23,268 nucleotides of DNA from an uncultured Collinsella sp. (GTDB lineage: Bacteria > Actinomycetota > Coriobacteriia > Coriobacteriales > Coriobacteriaceae): positions 1 through 23,268 of the forward strand of contig CABQMF010000030.1 in assembly GCA_902465265.1 (NCBI GenBank). The letters are read 5' to 3'. Under the pieces are notes generated by a model that made no database searches, had not been told where the DNA came from, and saw nothing but the letters and a program-made list of their open reading frames with translations. The translations under genes and the position numbers were made by a program. Below, piece after piece: positions 1-8,194 of the stretch. Position 1 is the stretch's first letter. Each line of letters begins with the position of its first letter.

Positions 1-70
1 ATATAGCATTTTACCAAACCCATTTTTTTTCAAAGGATTGCGTAGTCCTAAATAACATGCACTTTCGCTG

Positions 71-100
71 GAGGGTCGCTGTTTGGCGGTCCTCTTTTTT
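71..100 (+). terminator. Intrinsic terminator of an upstream gene
   Basis: A 9-bp stem (71-79 with 86-94, two G.U pairs, loop TGTTTG) runs directly into six T residues at 95-100. This is the layout of a rho-independent terminator. It lies upstream of the probable alaS promoter, so it more likely ends transcription from a gene left of the window than attenuates alaS. No T-box specifier or T-box consensus is visible nearby. Positions 1-70 are AT-rich and hold nothing else I can name. Confidence 0.6.
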
Positions 101-126
101 GCACAGGCGCGGTGGGATGGTAATAT
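99..126 (+). promoter_or_regulatory. Probable alaS promoter (extended -10)
   Basis: TAATAT at 121-126 is preceded by TGG at 118-120, an extended -10 (TGn) arrangement. A weak -35-like TTGCAC lies at 99-104 with a 16-nt spacer. Transcription would start near 133, giving a leader of about 40 nt before the alaS ATG. The call rests only on motif match and position. Confidence 0.4.
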
Positions 127-172
127 CGATACGTTTGAACTGTTTCGATGTGAAACCGAGGAGATTCCCTCT

Positions 173-2830
173 ATGAGTGCTGACTACCCGTCAATGACTA
201 CGGCCGAGATTCGCTCTAAGTTCCTCAACTTCTTTGAGGAGCGCGGTCTTAAGCTCTATCCTTCTTCGTCCCTCGTCCCCGACGATCCTTCGCTGCTGCT
301 TGCCAACGCCGGCATGAACCAGTTTAAGGAGTACTACCAGGGCAAGAAGACCATGAAGGAGATTGGCGCGATCTCCTGCCAGAAGTGCGTCCGCACCAAT
401 GACATCGACTGCATCGGCGAGGACGGCCGTCACCTGTCCTTCTTTGAGATGCTTGGCGACTTCTCCTTTGGCGGCGTCTCCAAGCAGCAGGCCTGCGCTT
501 GGGCCTTTGAGCTCATCACCAAGGAGTTCAAGCTGCCGCTCGACCGCCTGTACTTCACCGTCTTTACCGAGGACGACGAGACCCATGACGTGTGGCGCTC
601 CCTGGGCGTTGCCGAGGATCACATCTCGCGTCTGGGCGAGGACGACAACTTCTGGGCCGCTGGCCCCACCGGCCCCTGCGGTCCGTGCTCCGAGATCTAC
701 TTTGACATGGGCGAGGAGGTCGGTTGCGGTAGCCCCGACTGCAAGCCCGGCTGCGACTGCGACCGCTTCCTTGAGTTCTGGAACCTTGTGTTTACCCAGT
801 ACGACCGCCAGGAGGACGGCTCCATGCCGGAGCTGCCGCACCGCAACCTCGATACGGGCATGGGTCTGGAGCGCATGGCCGCCATCATGCAGCACAAGAC
901 CGCTAACTACGACGGCGATTTAATGCAGCACCTCATCAAACTCGGTGAGGAGATCAGCGGCAAGACCTATGACGCCGACGATTACTCCGGCGCCAGCCGC
1001 TCCCTGCGTATCATCGCCGACCACTCCCGTGCCGTCGACTTTATGATCTCGGACGGCATCCTGCCCGGTAACGAGGGCCGTGAGTACGTCCTTCGCCGCC
1101 TGCTCCGTCGTGCCGTGTTCCACGGCCGCCTGCTGGGCATCGAGGGTGCCTTCCTGACCAAGTTTATCGACGAGGTCAACGCTCAGATGGGCGAGGCCTA
1201 TCCCGAGCTGCTCAAGAACGTCGCACTCGTCAAGGGCATCGTCGCCTCCGAGGAAGAGCGCTTCTCCACGACGCTCGACAACGGCCGCGTTTACCTGGAC
1301 GAGGCCTTGGCCGCGCTCGCCGACGGCGCCGTCCTTCCGGGCGACGTTGCCTTTAAGCTGCACGACACCTTTGGTTTCCCCATCGACCTGACCGTCGAGA
1401 TCGCCGGTGCTGCTGGCCACGACGTCGACATGGACGGCTTCACCGCCTGCATGGAGGACCAGAAGGCCCGCGCCCGCGCCAACGCCAAGGGCGATGCCTG
1501 GGGCAGCTTCAACGACGTGTGGGTCGAGCTTTCCGACAAGGTCGCCGCGACCGAATTCGACGGCTATGACAACGACGTCATTGAGGGCGCCAAGGTTGTC
1601 GCCATCGTTCGCAACGGCGAGTCCGTCGAGTCCGCTGCCGCGGGCGAGGATGTCGAGGTTGTGCTCGACCGCACCCCGTTCTATGCCGAGATGGGCGGCC
1701 AGCAGGGCGACGCCGGCGAGCTTTGTGCCGAGGGCGTTGCGCTGACCGTTTCCGATACCAAGAACCACAATGGCCTGTTTGCTCACGTCGCGCACGTTGC
1801 CGAGGGCACGCTGACCGTCGGTGCTACTGTGACCGCCGCGCTCGACGCCGAGCGCCGTGGTTTCCTGCGCCGCAACCATACCGCCACCCACCTGCTCGAC
1901 GCTGCGCTTAAGCAGGTCCTGGGCGAGCATGTCTCCCAGGCCGGCTCGCTGGTGACGCCCGAGCACCTGCGCTTTGACTTCACGCACTTCGAGGCTCTGT
2001 CCTCCGACCAGCTCAAGGCTGTCGAGGACCTGGTCAACCAGCAGATCTTCGCTTCCAAACCGGTCGTGACCCGTGTCATGGGCATCGACGAGGCCAAGGC
2101 CGCCGGCGCTGTCGCTCTCTTTGGCGAGAAGTACGGCGACGTCGTCCGCGTCGTCTCCGTGGGCGCCGAGGACCAGCCGTTCTCCCGCGAGCTCTGCGGT
2201 GGCACCCATGCCGCCAATACCGCCGAGATCGGCCTGTTCAAGATCATTTCCGAGTCCTCCACGGGCTCGAATGTCCGCCGTATCGAGGCCGTGACCTCCA
2301 AGGGCGCTCTCGATTACATGGCCGACCGCCTGGCGCTCGTTGACGCCGCCGCCGCTGCGCTCAAGTGCCGCGTCGACGAGGTTCCCGCCCGCGTGGAGAA
2401 CCTGCAGGCCGATCTGCGCGAGACTTCCAGCAAGCTCAAGAAGGCTCTCACCGGTGGCTCCTCCGATGCGATCTCCAGCGCCATCGACGGCGCTGTCGAG
2501 CTGAATGGCTACAAGCTCGTTGTCGCTGAGCTTCAGGGTCTCGAGGCCGCAGACCTGCGCAACGTTTGGGATACCGTGCACCAGAAGGTCGCCGGCCCCG
2601 TCGCCTGCGTTGTCGCCAGCGTGACCGAGAAGGGCACCCCGGCCCTGCTCGCCGCCGGCTCCGATGACGCCGTGAAGGCCGGTTTCCACGCCGGCAACGT
2701 GATCAAGCAGATCGCGGGCCTGGTCGATGGTCGCGGTGGCGGCCGTCCCAACATGGCCCAGGCCGGTGGCAAGAACGCCGCCGGTATCGCCGATGCCCTC
2801 GCGGCCGCCAAGACCGCGCTCGGCGCCTAA
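173..2830 (+). CDS. alaS: Alanyl-tRNA synthetase
   Basis: This cytoplasmic class II synthetase charges tRNA-Ala with alanine and hydrolyses mischarged Ser/Gly-tRNA-Ala. The protein has 885 aa, close to the usual ~875. The N-terminal catalytic domain opens with TAEIRSKFLNFFEERG and includes the cysteine-rich CGSPDCKPGCDCDRF insert seen in many bacterial AlaRS. The editing domain carries HTATH at residues 569-573 and CGGTH at 675-679, the four-residue zinc site of the family. The C-terminal domain ends in the glycine-rich segment DGRGGGRPNMAQAGG. I chose ATG 173 because GAGGAG (158-163) sits 9 nt upstream and the protein then starts where homologues do. A longer reading from TTG 83 would start inside the terminator hairpin. 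It is followed 17 nt later by ruvX. Confidence 0.97.
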   Translation: MSADYPSMTTAEIRSKFLNFFEERGLKLYPSSSLVPDDPSLLLANAGMNQFKEYYQGKKTMKEIGAISCQKCVRTNDIDCIGEDGRHLSFFEMLGDFSFGGVSKQQACAWAFELITKEFKLPLDRLYFTVFTEDDETHDVWRSLGVAEDHISRLGEDDNFWAAGPTGPCGPCSEIYFDMGEEVGCGSPDCKPGCDCDRFLEFWNLVFTQYDRQEDGSMPELPHRNLDTGMGLERMAAIMQHKTANYDGDLMQHLIKLGEEISGKTYDADDYSGASRSLRIIADHSRAVDFMISDGILPGNEGREYVLRRLLRRAVFHGRLLGIEGAFLTKFIDEVNAQMGEAYPELLKNVALVKGIVASEEERFSTTLDNGRVYLDEALAALADGAVLPGDVAFKLHDTFGFPIDLTVEIAGAAGHDVDMDGFTACMEDQKARARANAKGDAWGSFNDVWVELSDKVAATEFDGYDNDVIEGAKVVAIVRNGESVESAAAGEDVEVVLDRTPFYAEMGGQQGDAGELCAEGVALTVSDTKNHNGLFAHVAHVAEGTLTVGATVTAALDAERRGFLRRNHTATHLLDAALKQVLGEHVSQAGSLVTPEHLRFDFTHFEALSSDQLKAVEDLVNQQIFASKPVVTRVMGIDEAKAAGAVALFGEKYGDVVRVVSVGAEDQPFSRELCGGTHAANTAEIGLFKIISESSTGSNVRRIEAVTSKGALDYMADRLALVDAAAAALKCRVDEVPARVENLQADLRETSSKLKKALTGGSSDAISSAIDGAVELNGYKLVVAELQGLEAADLRNVWDTVHQKVAGPVACVVASVTEKGTPALLAAGSDDAVKAGFHAGNVIKQIAGLVDGRGGGRPNMAQAGGKNAAGIADALAAAKTALGA

Positions 2831-2847
2831 GAACCTAGGTTGTCGCT

Positions 2848-3276
2848 GTGGTCGCGCTCGCGCTGGACATAGGGGAGACCAGGATTGGCATTGCCGTCTC
2901 GAGCCGTGATGGCAAGATGGCGATGCCTGTCAAGGTGCTTCCTGCTGCCGAGGTCACTGGCATGGCAAAGACGTTTCGCTACCTGGTCGAGGACTATGAG
3001 CCCGATATACTGGTAAGCGGACGTCCCTTGACCATGGCCGGTGAGCCCGGCCCCCAGGCCGAGCGCGTCGCCGCCGTGGCCCAAAAGATTGCCGACGAGC
3101 TCGAACTTCCGCTGGAGTTTGAGGACGAGCGTCTGTCCTCGCAGGAGGCCAAGCGAATCCTGCGAGAGCAGGGGCTTAACGAAAAGCAGATGAGGGGCAA
3201 GATTGACATGATCGCCGCCAGCCTGTTCTTGCAGACATGGCTCGATCGTAAAAACGAGGAGGTTCAGCATGTCTAG
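2848..3276 (+). CDS. ruvX: RuvX/YqgF family: pre-16S rRNA nuclease / putative Holliday junction resolvase
   Basis: The 142-aa protein has an RNase H-like fold and matches the YqgF/RuvX family, usually 135-150 aa. In E. coli the family matures the 5' end of 16S rRNA; a role in recombination has also been proposed. Expected acidic residues are present: D7 in ALDIGETRIG, the acidic pair E92/E94 in FEDERLSS, and D120 in KIDMIAA. An in-frame TAG at 2836 leaves GTG 2848 as the only sensible start, and its ribosome-binding site is weak, which suggests coupling to alaS. The alaS-ruvX-mltG order is widespread in Gram-positive bacteria. Its stop overlaps the mltG start by 8 bp. Confidence 0.93.
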   Translation: MVALALDIGETRIGIAVSSRDGKMAMPVKVLPAAEVTGMAKTFRYLVEDYEPDILVSGRPLTMAGEPGPQAERVAAVAQKIADELELPLEFEDERLSSQEAKRILREQGLNEKQMRGKIDMIAASLFLQTWLDRKNEEVQHV

Positions 3277-4624
3277 CGCTTCCGATCCGCGCCAGCAGAA
3301 TCGTACACGGCAGTCCGCGCCGCGTCATGCTCAGGCTGGTCAGCGCCCGGCGCAGCCGACGCAGCGTTCGGCTCAGCCTACTCAGCGTGCTGCTCAACAG
3401 CCCGCCGCTCATCCCGCGCAGCCCGCTGGCGGCGCTCGTTTTAAGCAACAGGCTCCTGCCCAGCGCACGCAGGGACAGGCCCCGCAATCACGCTCCCACG
3501 CACATCATGCTCATGGCTCGCACGGCGTTGCTCCGGCCACGCGCTCGAGCTATAACACGCACGCCCGCCGTGGTGCCCAAAAGAAAAGCTCCCCGGTGCC
3601 TATGATTATCGGTGGCGTCGTCGCCGTGCTTGCGCTTGTCGCGATCGTTTTCTTTGTCGTGCCGGCCGTCAAGGGCTTCTTTGGCGGTAAGGATGCGAAA
3701 GTCGCTGCTGGCCAGCAAGTTACTATCACGATTCCCGATGGTGCCTCGGGTGACAGCATCGCTTCGATTCTCTCTGAGAACCATATCGTCGAAGATCCCA
3801 AGGATTATTACGCGGCGGTCAAAAAGCTCAACGCCGATATGTCGCTTAAGCCGGGAAAGTATTCGTTCACCACGCTCATGGACGCGACCAAGGTCGTTCA
3901 ACAGCTCATGGAAGGCCCCAATGCGGGCTCCGATGCGCTGACTATCCCTGAGGGTCTGACGGTTGACCAGGTCGCCGACCGCGTGGCCAAGGCGTATGAC
4001 AGCATTTCTAAGGAGGACTTCCTTAACCAGGCCAAGGCTAGCAATTATGTGAATGATTACGCTTTCCTTAAAGACGCCGCGAACAATTCGCTCGAGGGTT
4101 TCCTGTTCCCCAAGACCTATTCGCTTGGTAAGGACCCAAGCGCCGATGATGTGATTCGCGCCATGCTTGACCAGTTCAACGCCGAGTATAAGTCGCTTGA
4201 CTTTGCCGGCTGCGAGGCCAAGATCAAGGAGCGCTATGGCGTGGAGATGTCCGATTACGACATCGTTAACCTTGCCTCGATCGTCGAGCGCGAGGGCCTC
4301 AACGCCGACCAGCGCGCTCATGTGGCCTCAGTCTTCTACAACCGTCTGGCGGGCAAGCTCGATGGCCTGCGCTACCTCAACAGCGACGCGACCATGATGT
4401 ACGTCACCGGTGGCGAGGTTACCGCCGACGACCTACAGAGTGATAGCCCCTATAACACCTATAAGCACGAGGGCCTCCCGCCCACGCCCATTTGCTCTCC
4501 GTCGCTCGAGGCGCTCAAGGCCACCCTTGAGCCGACCGACTCCGATGACCTGTATTTCTACATTACGCAGGACGAGGAGTATTTCTCGAAGACCTACGAA
4601 GAGCATCAACAGTCTTGGAATTGA
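3269..4624 (+). CDS. mltG: Endolytic murein transglycosylase MltG (YceG-like) with a long disordered N-terminus
   Basis: MltG is a membrane-anchored lytic transglycosylase that cuts nascent peptidoglycan and limits strand length. The 451-aa protein has three parts. Residues 1-110 are a Q/A/P/R-rich, probably disordered cytoplasmic tail with short AQPTQR-type repeats. Residues ~112-136 form one membrane helix (MIIGGVVAVLALVAIVFFVV). The extracellular YceG domain follows, with a LysM-like stretch (TITIPDGASGDSIASIL) and the catalytic-glutamate motif NLASIVEREG, whose first Glu is residue 340. ATG 3269 has a strong GAGGAGG at 3256-3262 and overlaps ruvX by 8 bp. The extra-long tail makes it larger than the ~340-aa E. 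coli protein. Confidence 0.93.
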   Translation: MSSASDPRQQNRTRQSAPRHAQAGQRPAQPTQRSAQPTQRAAQQPAAHPAQPAGGARFKQQAPAQRTQGQAPQSRSHAHHAHGSHGVAPATRSSYNTHARRGAQKKSSPVPMIIGGVVAVLALVAIVFFVVPAVKGFFGGKDAKVAAGQQVTITIPDGASGDSIASILSENHIVEDPKDYYAAVKKLNADMSLKPGKYSFTTLMDATKVVQQLMEGPNAGSDALTIPEGLTVDQVADRVAKAYDSISKEDFLNQAKASNYVNDYAFLKDAANNSLEGFLFPKTYSLGKDPSADDVIRAMLDQFNAEYKSLDFAGCEAKIKERYGVEMSDYDIVNLASIVEREGLNADQRAHVASVFYNRLAGKLDGLRYLNSDATMMYVTGGEVTADDLQSDSPYNTYKHEGLPPTPICSPSLEALKATLEPTDSDDLYFYITQDEEYFSKTYEEHQQSWN

Positions 4625-4626
4625 TC

Positions 4627-5124
4627 ATGAGGATTTTTAGCCCCAAACGATATGTTGCCTCGGTCGATCGCATCGACCTCGATACCCTCTGGGCCGACGG
4701 TAAGCGCGCCATTCTGCTCGACCGCGACAACACCCTGGTGCCACGTGATACCGAGCAGGTACCCGCTGCGGTCTCCGCCTGGCTCGAGGCCGCCCATGCT
4801 AAGGGCTTTAAGCTGTGCATGGTGTCCAACAACTGGCATCGCGACCAGGTTATGGCGTCGGCGCGCGAGCTGGGGCTCGAGGCCATTAGCCACGCCATGA
4901 AGCCGGCGCCATTTGCCCTCAAAGCGGGCCTTAAGCGTCTGGGCGCCACGGCCGACGAGGCCGTGCTGATCGGCGATCAGCTGTACACGGACGTGTGGAG
5001 CGGAAACTTTGCCGGCGTTGACACTATTCTGGTCAAGCCGCAGGCAACCCAGGACCTGTGGTACACGCAGATCTTCCGTATCTTTGAGCGCCGGGCCCTG
5101 CGCGACCTTCCCTGCGAGGAATAG
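4627..5124 (+). CDS. YqeG family HAD-type phosphatase (type IIIA)
   Basis: This 165-aa soluble protein belongs to the YqeG branch of the HAD superfamily; the physiological substrate is not established. Motif I is DRDNTL (D32 and D34, nucleophile and acid/base), motif II is SNN (67-69), the motif III lysine is probably K92 in MKPAPFALK, and motif IV is GDQLYTD (116-122). All catalytic residues are present, so it should be active. ATG 4627 starts 2 nt after the mltG stop. A TTG at 4615 in the same frame would add four residues and overlap mltG, and is less likely. It sits in the mltG-aroK run and is probably co-transcribed. Confidence 0.88.
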   Translation: MRIFSPKRYVASVDRIDLDTLWADGKRAILLDRDNTLVPRDTEQVPAAVSAWLEAAHAKGFKLCMVSNNWHRDQVMASARELGLEAISHAMKPAPFALKAGLKRLGATADEAVLIGDQLYTDVWSGNFAGVDTILVKPQATQDLWYTQIFRIFERRALRDLPCEE

Positions 5125-5132
5125 GTTTCGCC

Positions 5133-5666
5133 ATGTCTCAGCACATCAAACACGGCTGCGACCATATCTTCTTTATCGGCTTTTTGGGCGCGGGCAAGTC
5201 GACGCTTGCGCGCAACGTGGGCACTATGTTCAAGCGTCGATTCATCGATACCGATCGTTTGGTTGTGCGTCGATGCGGCAAGTCGGTGACCGAGATATTT
5301 AAGACCGAGGGCGAGGATCGTTTTCGCGAGCTCGAGACCTCGGCACTCCGTTCGCTTCAAAGCGAGCGCAGCCTGCTGGTATCGTGCGGGGGTGGCATCG
5401 TCGAGACGCCGGTAAACATTGAGCTGATGCACGAGATGGGTACCTGCGTGTACCTCGAAGGCGACTTTGAGGATTCGTTGCGCCAGATTCGCCGCTCCGA
5501 TACCCGGCCCGATTTCCGCTCGCCCGAGCATGCTGCGCGCCTGTTTGAGCATCGCCGTCCGCTGTATCGCCAGGCCGCCGATATTACCCTTGATATTCGC
5601 AACAAGTCCTTCGAGGACGTTTCCTACCTTTGTGCCGAGATGCTTTTGGAGCGTGGACTGCTATGA
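5133..5666 (+). CDS. aroK: Shikimate kinase
   Basis: Shikimate kinase phosphorylates shikimate with ATP in the chorismate pathway. The 177-aa protein has a Walker A loop GFLGAGKST (16-24), the shikimate-binding DTD (39-41) and R65 region (DRFRELE), a GGG motif at 86-88 (SCGGGIV), and a lid arginine in the DTRPDF segment. It is slightly longer than the typical ~170 aa. ATG 5133 is 8 nt after the phosphatase stop, with AGGAATAGG upstream. It ends in a 4-bp ATGA overlap with the AroB-like gene, a common aroK-aroB arrangement. Confidence 0.94.
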   Translation: MSQHIKHGCDHIFFIGFLGAGKSTLARNVGTMFKRRFIDTDRLVVRRCGKSVTEIFKTEGEDRFRELETSALRSLQSERSLLVSCGGGIVETPVNIELMHEMGTCVYLEGDFEDSLRQIRRSDTRPDFRSPEHAARLFEHRRPLYRQAADITLDIRNKSFEDVSYLCAEMLLERGLL

Positions 5667-6772
5667 TTCGCCGTCAACTTATCAATTTCCAAAACCGCAG
5701 TGTCGATGTTCGTGTCGGTCTTGGCGCGTTTGAGGAGCTGTCGCGCATGTTTGCCTCGGCTGTGGGCAAGCCTAAGCGCGCGATGGTGGTTTGGAACGAC
5801 GCCACATCCGAGCGTTTTGGCGAGGTCGTCGAGCATGCGCTGGTCGACGCCGGGTTTGCCGTGTCGCTGCTCGTTCTCGAGGTTTCGCCTGCCGGTGCTA
5901 CGCTGGCCGATGCCGATACCGTCTTTGGCGCCCTGTCAGCTAACGGCATTACCTGCGATGATCTCGTTGTCGCTGTCGGCGACACGGCGACCTGCTCGGT
6001 CGTTTGCTGGTGTTCCAATCAGTGGTGCGGTCGCACCGAGTGCGCCTTGCTGCCGACGACGTTCGACGCCATGCTCACGGTCGCGACGACCATGAAGCCG
6101 CTCGTCGCCTCGTCGGTGAATGCGCTTCCCGCTATTGCGTTCCGTCCCGAGCCGGGCTTGGTCGTGTGTGACCTCGACCTTGTTCGCGAGGCGGACTCCG
6201 AGGACCTCAAGCTCGGCTATGTGGAACTTGTTGGCACCATGCTTTCGAGCAGCAAGTCCCGCTGGAATCAGTTTACCGAGACCGTCCCCGAGATTCTCGC
6301 GGGCGAGGAGGTCGCGCTCGTCAATGCCGTTCAGTGGTCTCAGACTGCCCGCAAGGACGTACTGATGGCTACGAACCCGAGCGCCCGCCATGCGCTCGAT
6401 TTTGGTAAGACGGGGGAGCGTACCCTGCGCGCCTGCTTGGGCGATGCCGCTTCGCAGGTCCCTGCCTACCAGCTGTTGTCCGAGGGCATGCGTTTTGAGG
6501 CGCGCGTTGCTCACGATGCTTGCGACTTCGATATCGATTACGTTTTTGAGGTCGATGACTGCCTGGAGGACTTTGGCATCGAGGAACTTGCCTTCGATCT
6601 GGAGCCCACCGCGTTTATCGAGGAGTTCCGCAGGCAGCAGTTCGCCCGCTCGAACCGCAGCATGTTGCCGCTGCCCGCGGCGCTCGGCGCCATTCGTCTA
6701 ACGAGCGTTGAGGACGAGGTTCTTGAGCGCCATGCTCACGCCTACTTGGCTTCTCGCAAAGAACTTCTCTAA
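5663..6772 (+). CDS. AroB-family (3-dehydroquinate synthase-like) protein lacking catalytic residues
   Basis: The 369-aa protein aligns by eye with 3-dehydroquinate synthase along its length. It shows the N-terminal Rossmann-like part (VRVGLGAFEEL..), DDLVVAVGD where AroB has the GGG-V-GD loop, LLPTTFDAML where AroB has QVPTTLLAQVDSSVGGKTG, GLVVCDLDLV, and LDFGKTGERT where AroB has NFGHTxGHAIE. The nucleotide-binding GGG, the SSVGGK lysine and both zinc-ligand histidines (K249 and R253 here) are missing; only a glutamate equivalent to the AEVIKYG glutamate may remain. Normal dehydroquinate synthase activity is therefore unlikely. The frame is intact and codon use matches neighbours, so it is a maintained protein rather than a decaying pseudogene. 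ATG 5663 overlaps the aroK stop by 4 bp, with GGAG at 5648. A role tied to aroK is possible but unproven. Confidence 0.8.
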   Translation: MIRRQLINFQNRSVDVRVGLGAFEELSRMFASAVGKPKRAMVVWNDATSERFGEVVEHALVDAGFAVSLLVLEVSPAGATLADADTVFGALSANGITCDDLVVAVGDTATCSVVCWCSNQWCGRTECALLPTTFDAMLTVATTMKPLVASSVNALPAIAFRPEPGLVVCDLDLVREADSEDLKLGYVELVGTMLSSSKSRWNQFTETVPEILAGEEVALVNAVQWSQTARKDVLMATNPSARHALDFGKTGERTLRACLGDAASQVPAYQLLSEGMRFEARVAHDACDFDIDYVFEVDDCLEDFGIEELAFDLEPTAFIEEFRRQQFARSNRSMLPLPAALGAIRLTSVEDEVLERHAHAYLASRKELL

Positions 6773-6778
6773 GATTTA

Positions 6779-6904
6779 TTGACATCCATCGTCTTTCGTA
6801 TCATGTTGAGGGACGGGTTTCCAATCGGTTGCGGTTCGCATGCGATTCCGACGTTCGGTTGAGACCCGTCCCGCACTTTTTGAGACAATAAGAAAGGAAT
6901 CTGC
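6779..6904 (+). promoter_or_regulatory. Structured leader upstream of the M24 peptidase
   Basis: TTGACA at 6779-6784, just past the AroB-like stop, is a good -35, but the best -10-like hexamer (TATCAT, 6799-6804) is only 14 nt away, so the promoter is uncertain. Downstream, 6811-6821 pairs with 6861-6871 (11 bp with one G.U). This stem encloses the 10-bp palindrome TCGCATGCGA (6836-6845) and a TCGG/CCGA pair. Five T residues follow at 6877-6881. The structure could terminate the aroK operon or attenuate the peptidase gene. The peptidase ribosome-binding site AGAAAGGAA is at 6891-6899. Confidence 0.4.
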
Positions 6905-8035
6905 ATGTCTGAGTTTGCTGCCGGTCCTGCCGGTCGTATCGAACGTGTCCGTGCCCTGATGGTCGAGCGCGGCTACGACGCTATCGTGGTACGCGACGAG
7001 GCCAATCTTCGTTGGCTCACGGGCGTGAAGGGCGTCTTCGACTACACCTTCGAGTTCCCGCACGCGGCGTTTATTACGGCTGACCAGTGCCTGTTCCATA
7101 CCGACTCGCGCTACCTCAACAGCTTTGAGGAGAACACGCCTGCCGGCAGCCCTTGGGTCTACGACATGGACGAGGGCACCATCCCCGGTTGGGTCGCCGG
7201 CAAGATCGCAGCCAACAAGTGCCACGTCTGCGCTGTCGAGGACGACATGCAAATCAACTTCTACCAGGGTATTCAGCGTGGTCTGGAGGATCGTTCCGTC
7301 GCCTGCATGCTGCCGCTGATGCATGACGACATTCGCATGATGCGCGCCATCAAGGACGCCGAGGAGATCGAGCTCATGCGCCATGCGCAGTCGATCACCG
7401 ATGCCGCCTTCCAGCATATGCTCGGTTTTATTAAACCCGGCATGACCGAGAAGCAGGTTCGCAACGAGCTCGAGAACTTTATGTTCGCCAATGGCGCCGA
7501 CAGCCTGGCCTTTGGCTCTATCGTGGCGAGCGGTCCCAACACCGCCAACCCGCACGCCGTGCCGAGTGACCGCGTGATCGAGAAGGGCGACTTCGTCCTC
7601 ATGGATTACGGCGCGGGCTACTGCGATTATCGTTCCGACATGACGCGCACCGTCGTGATGGGCGAGCCCACGCAGGAGCAGCTCGACCTGTACACGCTCG
7701 TGCGCCGCACCCACGAGGAGTGCGTCGCCGCCATCCATCCGGGCGTCGAGGGCAACGACATTTTCAAGCTTTCCAAGAAGATCATCGGCGATGCCGGCTA
7801 TGGCGATTACTACAACCATGGCCTGGGCCACGGCGTCGGCATCGACATCCACGAGCTGCCCAACTTCAACCGCAGCAAGAACATCATCGAAGTTGGCTCG
7901 GTTATCACCATGGAGCCCGGCGTGTATCTGCCCGGTGTGGGCGGCGTGCGTCTGGAGGACTACGGCGTGGTCACCGAGAACGGCTACGAGCCCTTCACCA
8001 AGACGCCGCATGACCTGCACATTATCGATTGCTAG
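6905..8035 (+). CDS. Xaa-Pro aminopeptidase (M24B family)
   Basis: This cytoplasmic metallopeptidase is predicted to release N-terminal residues preceding proline. The 376-aa protein has an N-terminal creatinase-like domain (RIERVRALMVERGYDAIVV, TGVKG) and a C-terminal pita-bread domain. The five metal ligands of the family are visible: Asp in MDYGAGYCDYRSD, Asp in SDMTRT, His in HGLGHGVG, Glu in TMEPG, and Glu in VRLEDYG. The size fits the shorter bacterial PepQ/PepP type (~350-370 aa). It stands alone between a structured leader and a strong terminator, so it is probably a single-gene unit. In Firmicutes a similar peptidase (yqhT) also lies directly before efp. Substrate choice among X-Pro peptidases is not readable from sequence. 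Confidence 0.92.
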   Translation: MSEFAAGPAGRIERVRALMVERGYDAIVVRDEANLRWLTGVKGVFDYTFEFPHAAFITADQCLFHTDSRYLNSFEENTPAGSPWVYDMDEGTIPGWVAGKIAANKCHVCAVEDDMQINFYQGIQRGLEDRSVACMLPLMHDDIRMMRAIKDAEEIELMRHAQSITDAAFQHMLGFIKPGMTEKQVRNELENFMFANGADSLAFGSIVASGPNTANPHAVPSDRVIEKGDFVLMDYGAGYCDYRSDMTRTVVMGEPTQEQLDLYTLVRRTHEECVAAIHPGVEGNDIFKLSKKIIGDAGYGDYYNHGLGHGVGIDIHELPNFNRSKNIIEVGSVITMEPGVYLPGVGGVRLEDYGVVTENGYEPFTKTPHDLHIIDC

Positions 8036-8057
8036 CTCATTTCGATAGATTTTTGGG

Positions 8058-8100
8058 GCGGGGCGTCCGGAGCAATTCGGACGCCCCGCGTTCTCTTTTT
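8058..8100 (+). terminator. Intrinsic terminator after the M24 peptidase gene
   Basis: A perfect 12-bp GC-rich stem (8058-8069 with 8078-8089) with an 8-nt loop is followed by the T-rich tract TTCTCTTTTT ending at 8100. This clearly separates the peptidase gene from the efp operon. Confidence 0.9.
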
Positions 8101-8108
8101 ATGCGCTC

Positions 8109-8137
8109 GCTGCAGGCGCCGTCTGCAAGTGTATAAT
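8109..8137 (+). promoter_or_regulatory. Promoter of the efp operon
   Basis: A consensus TATAAT at 8132-8137 follows the terminator. The -35 is weak (around 8109-8115). Transcription would begin near 8144, giving a leader of about 50 nt before the efp ATG. It may drive the whole efp to recN run. Confidence 0.6.
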
Positions 8138-8194
8138 TTCGGTCGTATGTAATTTGGACGCTTGTGCGTTCTGCCCATAACAAGAAAGGTCGCT

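Noticed and set aside
83..172. 30-residue N-terminal extension of AlaRS from TTG 83
   Set aside because: The start lies inside the terminator hairpin. ATG 173 has a good ribosome-binding site and matches the usual AlaRS start.
1..172. T-box riboswitch before alaS
   Set aside because: No T-box consensus or specifier loop is visible. The promoter candidate is downstream of the hairpin, so the terminator is not in the alaS leader.
920..2689. Long antisense reading frame (589 aa) over alaS
   Set aside because: It is a mirror of strongly biased GC-rich codons. It has no family resemblance and no ribosome-binding site, and it lies wholly within a certain gene.
5663..6772. AroB-like gene as a pseudogene
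   Set aside because: There is no frameshift or internal stop, the length is normal, codon use is normal and translation is coupled to aroK. Loss of active-site residues alone points to a changed function, not decay.
6776..8020. Antisense reading frame (414 aa) over the M24 peptidase gene
   Set aside because: It is a complete shadow of a gene with clear catalytic motifs, with no independent start signal.
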